Below, piece after piece: positions 59,825 through 64,000 of a stretch of DNA of 64,000 nucleotides. Made by a program: the position numbers and the translations under genes. The notes below the pieces were generated by a model. It did not search any database, was not told where the DNA came from, and saw only the letters and a program-made list of their open reading frames with translations. The DNA comes from Superficieibacter sp. HKU1 (GTDB lineage Bacteria > Pseudomonadota > Gammaproteobacteria > Enterobacterales > Enterobacteriaceae): assembly GCF_029319185.1 (NCBI RefSeq), contig NZ_CP119754.1, forward strand, positions 3,224,001-3,288,000, in the 5' to 3' direction. Within the stretch, counting starts at the first letter, position 1. Every line of letters starts with the position of its first letter.

Positions 59825-61387
59825 CGTCGCTGGCGGTTTCCCGCTGATGTCATACACCACACGTGATATCCCGTTGACTTCATTAATAATGCGGTTGGAC
59901 ACGCGGCCCAGGAAGTCATACGGCAGGTGCGCCCAGTGGGCGGTCATAAAGTCGATGGTTTCAACTGCGCGCAGGGAAACAACCCAGTCATACTTACGGC
60001 CATCTCCCATCACGCCAACGGAACGGACCGGCAGAAAGACGGTAAACGCCTGGCTGACGTTGTTATAGAGATCCGCTTTACGCAACTCTTCAATGAAGAT
60101 AGCGTCGGCGCGACGCAACAAATCGCAGTACTCTTTTTTCACTTCGCCCAGCACCCGCACACCGAGGCCAGGTCCAGGGAACGGATGGCGGTAGAGCATA
60201 TCGTACGGCAGGCCCAGTTCCAGACCAATTTTACGCACTTCGTCCTTGAACAGCTCGCGCAGCGGTTCAACCAGCCCCATCTTCATCTCTTTTGGCAGAC
60301 CGCCGACATTGTGGTGAGATTTAATGACGTGCGCTTTACCGGTTGCAGAAGCCGCAGACTCAATGACGTCCGGATAAATGGTCCCCTGCGCCAGCCATTT
60401 CACATTTTCCAGCTTCAGCGCTTCTTCATCGAAGACCTCAACAAACACGCGGCCGATGATCTTACGCTTGGCTTCCGGGTCATTTTCACCCGCCAGCGCA
60501 TCGAGGAAGCGCTTTTCACCTTCTACGTGAACAATGTTCAGCCCGAAATGGTCACCGAACATGTCCATCACCTGTTCTGCTTCATTGAGACGCAGCAGAC
60601 CGTTGTCGACAAACACGCAGGTCAGGTTTTTACCGATAGCACGGTGCAACAGCATAGCGGTAACGGAAGAGTCCACCCCGCCGGAGAGGCCGAGGATCAC
60701 TTTGTCGTCGCCCACCTGCTCGCGAAGACGGGTAACGGCGTCGTCGATGATTTTAGCCGGGGTCCACAGTGCCTCACACTGGCAGATATCGCGCACGAAG
60801 CGCTCCAGCATACGCATCCCCTGGCGGGTATGAGTCACTTCCGGGTGGAACTGTACGCCGTAGAAGCGTTTTTCTTCATTCGCCATAATCGCGAACGGAC
60901 AGGTTTCAGTGCTGGCAACGGTGACGAAGTCAGCCGGGATAGCCGTCACTTTATCGCCGTGGCTCATCCATACGTCAAGCAGCGGTTTGCCGTCCGCGGT
61001 GAGGGAATCTTCAATGCCGCGGATCAGGGCGCTGTCGGTTTTTACTTCAACCTGCGCGTAGCCGAATTCACGCTCGTTCGAGCCCTGAACATGGCCGCCG
61101 AGCTGCATCGCCATGGTTTGCATACCGTAGCAAACGCCAAACACCGGCACGCCAGCCTCAAAAACATACTGCGGCGCGCGCGGGCTGTTGTTTTCCGTGG
61201 TGCTTTCCGGACCACCGGAAAGAATGATACCGCTGGGATTGAAGTCGCGAATTTGTGCTTCCGTAACATCCCACGCCCACAGTTCACAGTAAACGCCAAG
61301 TTCACGCACGCGACGCGCCACCAGCTGAGTGTACTGAGAACCAAAATCCAGAATGAGAATGCGATGTTTATGAATATTTTCCGTCAT
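59810..61387 (-). CDS. guaA: GMP synthase GuaA
   Basis: Converts XMP, ATP and glutamine to GMP. The 525-residue protein has a class I glutamine amidotransferase domain with nucleophile Cys 86 in GVCYGMQ, an ATP pyrophosphatase domain with LSGGVDSS, and the dimerisation domain ending TIEWE. The reading frame stays intact because the island att site restores the last codons; only the stop changes (TGA here, TAA in the displaced copy). Follows guaB by 67 bases. Confidence 0.97.
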   Translation of the reverse strand: MTENIHKHRILILDFGSQYTQLVARRVRELGVYCELWAWDVTEAQIRDFNPSGIILSGGPESTTENNSPRAPQYVFEAGVPVFGVCYGMQTMAMQLGGHVQGSNEREFGYAQVEVKTDSALIRGIEDSLTADGKPLLDVWMSHGDKVTAIPADFVTVASTETCPFAIMANEEKRFYGVQFHPEVTHTRQGMRMLERFVRDICQCEALWTPAKIIDDAVTRLREQVGDDKVILGLSGGVDSSVTAMLLHRAIGKNLTCVFVDNGLLRLNEAEQVMDMFGDHFGLNIVHVEGEKRFLDALAGENDPEAKRKIIGRVFVEVFDEEALKLENVKWLAQGTIYPDVIESAASATGKAHVIKSHHNVGGLPKEMKMGLVEPLRELFKDEVRKIGLELGLPYDMLYRHPFPGPGLGVRVLGEVKKEYCDLLRRADAIFIEELRKADLYNNVSQAFTVFLPVRSVGVMGDGRKYDWVVSLRAVETIDFMTAHWAHLPYDFLGRVSNRIINEVNGISRVVYDISGKPPATIEWE

Positions 61388-61454
61388 TGACGCTAATTCC
61401 GAGGCAAGTGAAACAAAATCAAAGCGCCTGGCTTAAGCCAGGCGCGGAAAGTAA

Positions 61455-62921
61455 TCAGGAGCCCATACGGTAGTTTGGGGATTCCTTGGTGATGGTCACG
61501 TCGTGAACGTGACTTTCCTGGATACCCGCACCGCTGATGCGAACGAATTCCGCTTTGGTTCGCAGCGCGTCGATGGTACCACAGCCGGTCAGCCCCATAC
61601 AGGAACGAAGACCGCCCATCTGCTGATGAATAATCTCTTTCAGGCGGCCTTTATAAGCAACGCGACCTTCGATACCTTCCGGCACCAGTTTGTCGGCGGC
61701 GTTATCGCTCTGGAAATAACGGTCGGAGGAACCTTTAGACATCGCACCGAGCGAGCCCATACCACGGTAGGATTTGTATGAACGACCCTGGTAAAGTTCG
61801 ATTTCACCCGGCGATTCTTCCGTACCCGCCAGCATCGAACCGACCATTACCGCACTTGCGCCGGCGGCGATGGCTTTGGCGATGTCGCCGGAAAAGCGGA
61901 TGCCGCCATCGGCGATAACCGGAATGCCCAGGCCTTCAAGCGCTTCCACCGCGTCGGATACAGCAGTGATCTGCGGTACGCCAACGCCGGTCACAATACG
62001 CGTGGTACAGATAGAGCCAGGACCTATACCCACTTTCACCGCGCTGACGCCCGCTTCTGCCAGCGCACGTGCACCAGCGCCAGTCGCCACGTTGCCGCCA
62101 ATGATTTGCAGGTCAGGGTATTTTTCACGGGTTTCACGAATACGTTGCAGCACGCCTTCGGAGTGGCCATGCGAAGAGTCAATCAGCAGCACGTCAACAC
62201 CCGCCGCTACCAGCGCATCTACACGCTCTTCGTTGCCCGCGCCCGCGCCCACTGCGGCACCAACGCGCAGACGGCCCTGCTCGTCTTTACAGGCGTTCGG
62301 CTTACGTTCCGCTTTCTGGAAGTCTTTAACGGTGATCATGCCCAGCAGATGAAAATTCGCATCAACCACCAGCGCTTTTTCGACGCGTTTTTCATGCATT
62401 TTCGCGAAAACCACGTCACGCGATTCGCCCTCACGCACGGTCACCAGACGCTCTTTCGGCGTCATATAGACGCTCACCGGCTGGCTCAGATCGGTGACAA
62501 AACGCACGTCACGACCGGTAATGATACCCACCAGTTCGTTGTCTTCGGTCACAACCGGATAGCCCGCGAAGCCATTACGCTCGGTCAGCGCTTTAACTTC
62601 TTGCAGGGTGGTGGTTGGCAGCACGGTCTGCGGGTCGGAAACCACGCCAGATTCGTGTTTCTTCACGCGACGCACCTCTTCCGCCTGACGCTCAATGGAC
62701 ATGTTTTTATGGATGAAGCCGATACCGCCTTCCTGCGCCAGCGCGATCGCCAGCCGGGCCTCGGTAACGGTATCCATTGCCGCAGAGAGCATGGGAATGT
62801 TCAGGCGAATGGTTTTCGTCAGCTGCGTGCTGAGATCGGCAGTGTTCGGCAAAACGGTGGAATGAGCGGGAACGAGGAGGACGTCGTCAAACGTCAGGGC
62901 TTCTTTAGCGATACGTAACAT
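61455..62921 (-). CDS. guaB: IMP dehydrogenase GuaB
   Basis: Oxidises IMP to XMP with NAD+, the committed step to GMP. The 488-residue protein has two CBS domains (about 95-205) inserted in the TIM barrel, the catalytic Cys loop GPGSICTTRIV and the flap with RYFQ. I start at ATG 62921 (MLRIAKEALTFDD); a TTG two codons earlier is less likely. First gene of guaBA. Confidence 0.97.
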   Translation of the reverse strand: MLRIAKEALTFDDVLLVPAHSTVLPNTADLSTQLTKTIRLNIPMLSAAMDTVTEARLAIALAQEGGIGFIHKNMSIERQAEEVRRVKKHESGVVSDPQTVLPTTTLQEVKALTERNGFAGYPVVTEDNELVGIITGRDVRFVTDLSQPVSVYMTPKERLVTVREGESRDVVFAKMHEKRVEKALVVDANFHLLGMITVKDFQKAERKPNACKDEQGRLRVGAAVGAGAGNEERVDALVAAGVDVLLIDSSHGHSEGVLQRIRETREKYPDLQIIGGNVATGAGARALAEAGVSAVKVGIGPGSICTTRIVTGVGVPQITAVSDAVEALEGLGIPVIADGGIRFSGDIAKAIAAGASAVMVGSMLAGTEESPGEIELYQGRSYKSYRGMGSLGAMSKGSSDRYFQSDNAADKLVPEGIEGRVAYKGRLKEIIHQQMGGLRSCMGLTGCGTIDALRTKAEFVRISGAGIQESHVHDVTITKESPNYRMGS

Positions 62922-62962
62922 GGGCAATATCTCTGACCTGGATGGTTAAATATTGCCGTGGC

Positions 62963-62986
62963 ATTATACAGAGCGTAACCGATTGC
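62963..62986 (-). promoter_or_regulatory. guaBA promoter -10 and PurR-type operator
   Basis: On the minus strand TATAAT lies at 62968-62963 and GCAATCGGTTACGC at 62986-62973 just upstream, a PurR-type palindrome as in the E. coli guaB promoter. The operator would overlap the RNA polymerase site. Confidence 0.7.
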
Positions 62987-63079
62987 TTCTACATTTTTTT
63001 GTCAAAAAGCTTGCGATCCTGTCCTGGCGGGTTACTATCGATCGAATAACCTGCTGATTTAAAATTTGATCTCGCTCAC

Positions 63080-64000
63080 ATGTCACTAACTCAATCCCCT
63101 GCAATTTATACCGTCAGCCGCCTCAATCAGACCGCACGTTTGTTGCTGGAGCGGGAAATGGGCCAGGTCTGGATTAGCGGTGAGATATCCAATTTCACGC
63201 AGCCCGCTTCTGGTCACTGGTATTTTACGCTTAAAGACGACACCGCTCAGGTGCGTTGCGCCATGTTTCGCAACAGCAACCGTCGGGTAACCTTTCGTCC
63301 GCAGCACGGGCAACAGGTGCTGGTGCGCGCGAATATCACGCTCTACGAGCCGCGCGGTGACTATCAGATTATCGTCGAGAGCATGCAGCCTGCAGGCGAA
63401 GGGTTGCTTCAGCAGAAGTATGAACAGTTAAAAGCGAAGCTTCAGGCGGAAGGGCTGTTCGGCCAGGAATTTAAACAGCCGCTGCCCTCACCTGCCCACT
63501 GCGTCGGGGTGATCACCTCAAAAACTGGCGCAGCGCTGCACGACATCCTCCATATATTGAAACGTCGCGATCCTTCGCTTCCCGTCATCATTTATCCGAC
63601 CGCCGTTCAGGGCGACGATGCGCCGGGGCAGATCGTGCGCGCCATTGAACTCGCTAACGCGCGCCAGGAGTGCGACGTGTTAATCGTCGGGCGCGGCGGC
63701 GGTTCGCTGGAAGATTTGTGGAGCTTTAACGATGAGCGCGTGGCGCGGGCGATTTTTGCCAGCCGCATTCCGGTGGTCAGCGCCGTTGGTCATGAAACCG
63801 ATGTGACGATTGCCGATTTTGTCGCCGATCTGCGCGCGCCAACGCCTTCGGCAGCAGCGGAGATGGTCAGCCGCAACCAGCAGGAGCTGTTGCGCCAGAT
63901 GCAGACAGGGCAGCAGCGTCTCGAAATGGCGATGGATTATTATCTGGCGAATCGCCAGCGCCGTTTTACCCAGTGGCATCATCGCCTGCAACAGCAGCAT
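63080..64000 (+). CDS. xseA: Exodeoxyribonuclease VII large subunit XseA, 5' part (runs off the right edge)
   Basis: The first 307 codons are present without a stop. XseA with XseB degrades single-stranded DNA to oligonucleotides. Visible are the N-terminal OB-fold (WISGEISNFTQPASGHWYF) and the catalytic domain with IGRGGGSLEDLWSFNDE (as VGRGGGSLEDLW here) and SAVGHETDVTIADF. ATG 63080 is chosen; the N-terminus lines up with the E. coli protein. It is divergent from guaB, as usual in enterobacteria. Confidence 0.95.
   Translation, partial: MSLTQSPAIYTVSRLNQTARLLLEREMGQVWISGEISNFTQPASGHWYFTLKDDTAQVRCAMFRNSNRRVTFRPQHGQQVLVRANITLYEPRGDYQIIVESMQPAGEGLLQQKYEQLKAKLQAEGLFGQEFKQPLPSPAHCVGVITSKTGAALHDILHILKRRDPSLPVIIYPTAVQGDDAPGQIVRAIELANARQECDVLIVGRGGGSLEDLWSFNDERVARAIFASRIPVVSAVGHETDVTIADFVADLRAPTPSAAAEMVSRNQQELLRQMQTGQQRLEMAMDYYLANRQRRFTQWHHRLQQQH

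Noticed and set aside
59927..61390. 487-codon open frame antisense to guaA
   Set aside because: Shadow of guaA: composition is rich in His, Phe and Arg with no domain, and guaA is full length.

Overview
The window is chromosomal DNA from a member of the Enterobacteriaceae. Gene content, order and protein sequences follow the Escherichia/Salmonella/Citrobacter/Enterobacter backbone from yfeY to xseA almost gene for gene. The genus cannot be fixed from the sequence alone. Several blocks that E. coli carries here are missing (eut between hemF and maeB, narQ between aegA and acrD, hyf-focB between bcp and perM, yfgH-yfgI before guaA). Others are added: a beta-glucoside kinase plus GH1 pair between upp and purM, an Rpn-type nuclease next to hda, and an unrecognised membrane protein between purN and ppk.

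Backbone, left part (1-46,000): cell-envelope and haem genes (yfeY partial, yfeZ, ypeA, amiA, hemF); central carbon metabolism (maeB, talA, tktB); ypfG, nudK, aegA; the RND pump acrD with the 19-codon gene ypfM; lysine/peptidoglycan genes (dapE, dapA); tmcA, ypfH, ypfJ; purC; the BAM lipoprotein bamC; gcvR, bcp, perM, bepA, yfgD; hda; uracil salvage (upp, uraA); purine synthesis (purMN); polyphosphate metabolism (ppk-ppx); the c-di-GMP phosphodiesterase pdeF; and yfgG. PurR-type operators are visible before purC, purMN and guaBA.

Island (about 46,024-59,824, 13.8 kb): a P4-type tyrosine integrase sits beside the 3' end of guaA, and a 16-bp imperfect copy of the guaA end marks the far side. 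Three kinds of cargo lie between. First, a Gabija-type defence pair (gajA nuclease, gajB helicase). Second, an alpA-repA-repC operon whose RepA and RepC are clearly RSF1010/IncQ-like, with 20-22 bp iterons at the end of repC; the IncQ primase RepB is absent. Third, a fragment of an IncP-type transfer system: a TraK-like protein beside 10-bp tandem repeats (candidate oriT), and TrbJ-, TrbK- and TrbL-like proteins plus two coupled small genes. No relaxase, coupling protein or transfer ATPase is present. Remnants of a RelB/DinJ antitoxin and of a TraD-like gene are also visible.

The most unusual structure is a pair of inverted ~200-bp repeats. They sit about 30 bp upstream of trbJ and of alpA, so the replication operon and the trb operon face each other under nearly the same control region; each arm carries two 27-bp dyads 91 bp apart. 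The whole looks like a replicating, mobilisable satellite that could borrow the transfer apparatus of an IncP-like helper plasmid, or interfere with it, while protecting its host from phage.

Right part (59,810-64,000): guaA and guaB on the minus strand, then the first 307 codons of xseA.
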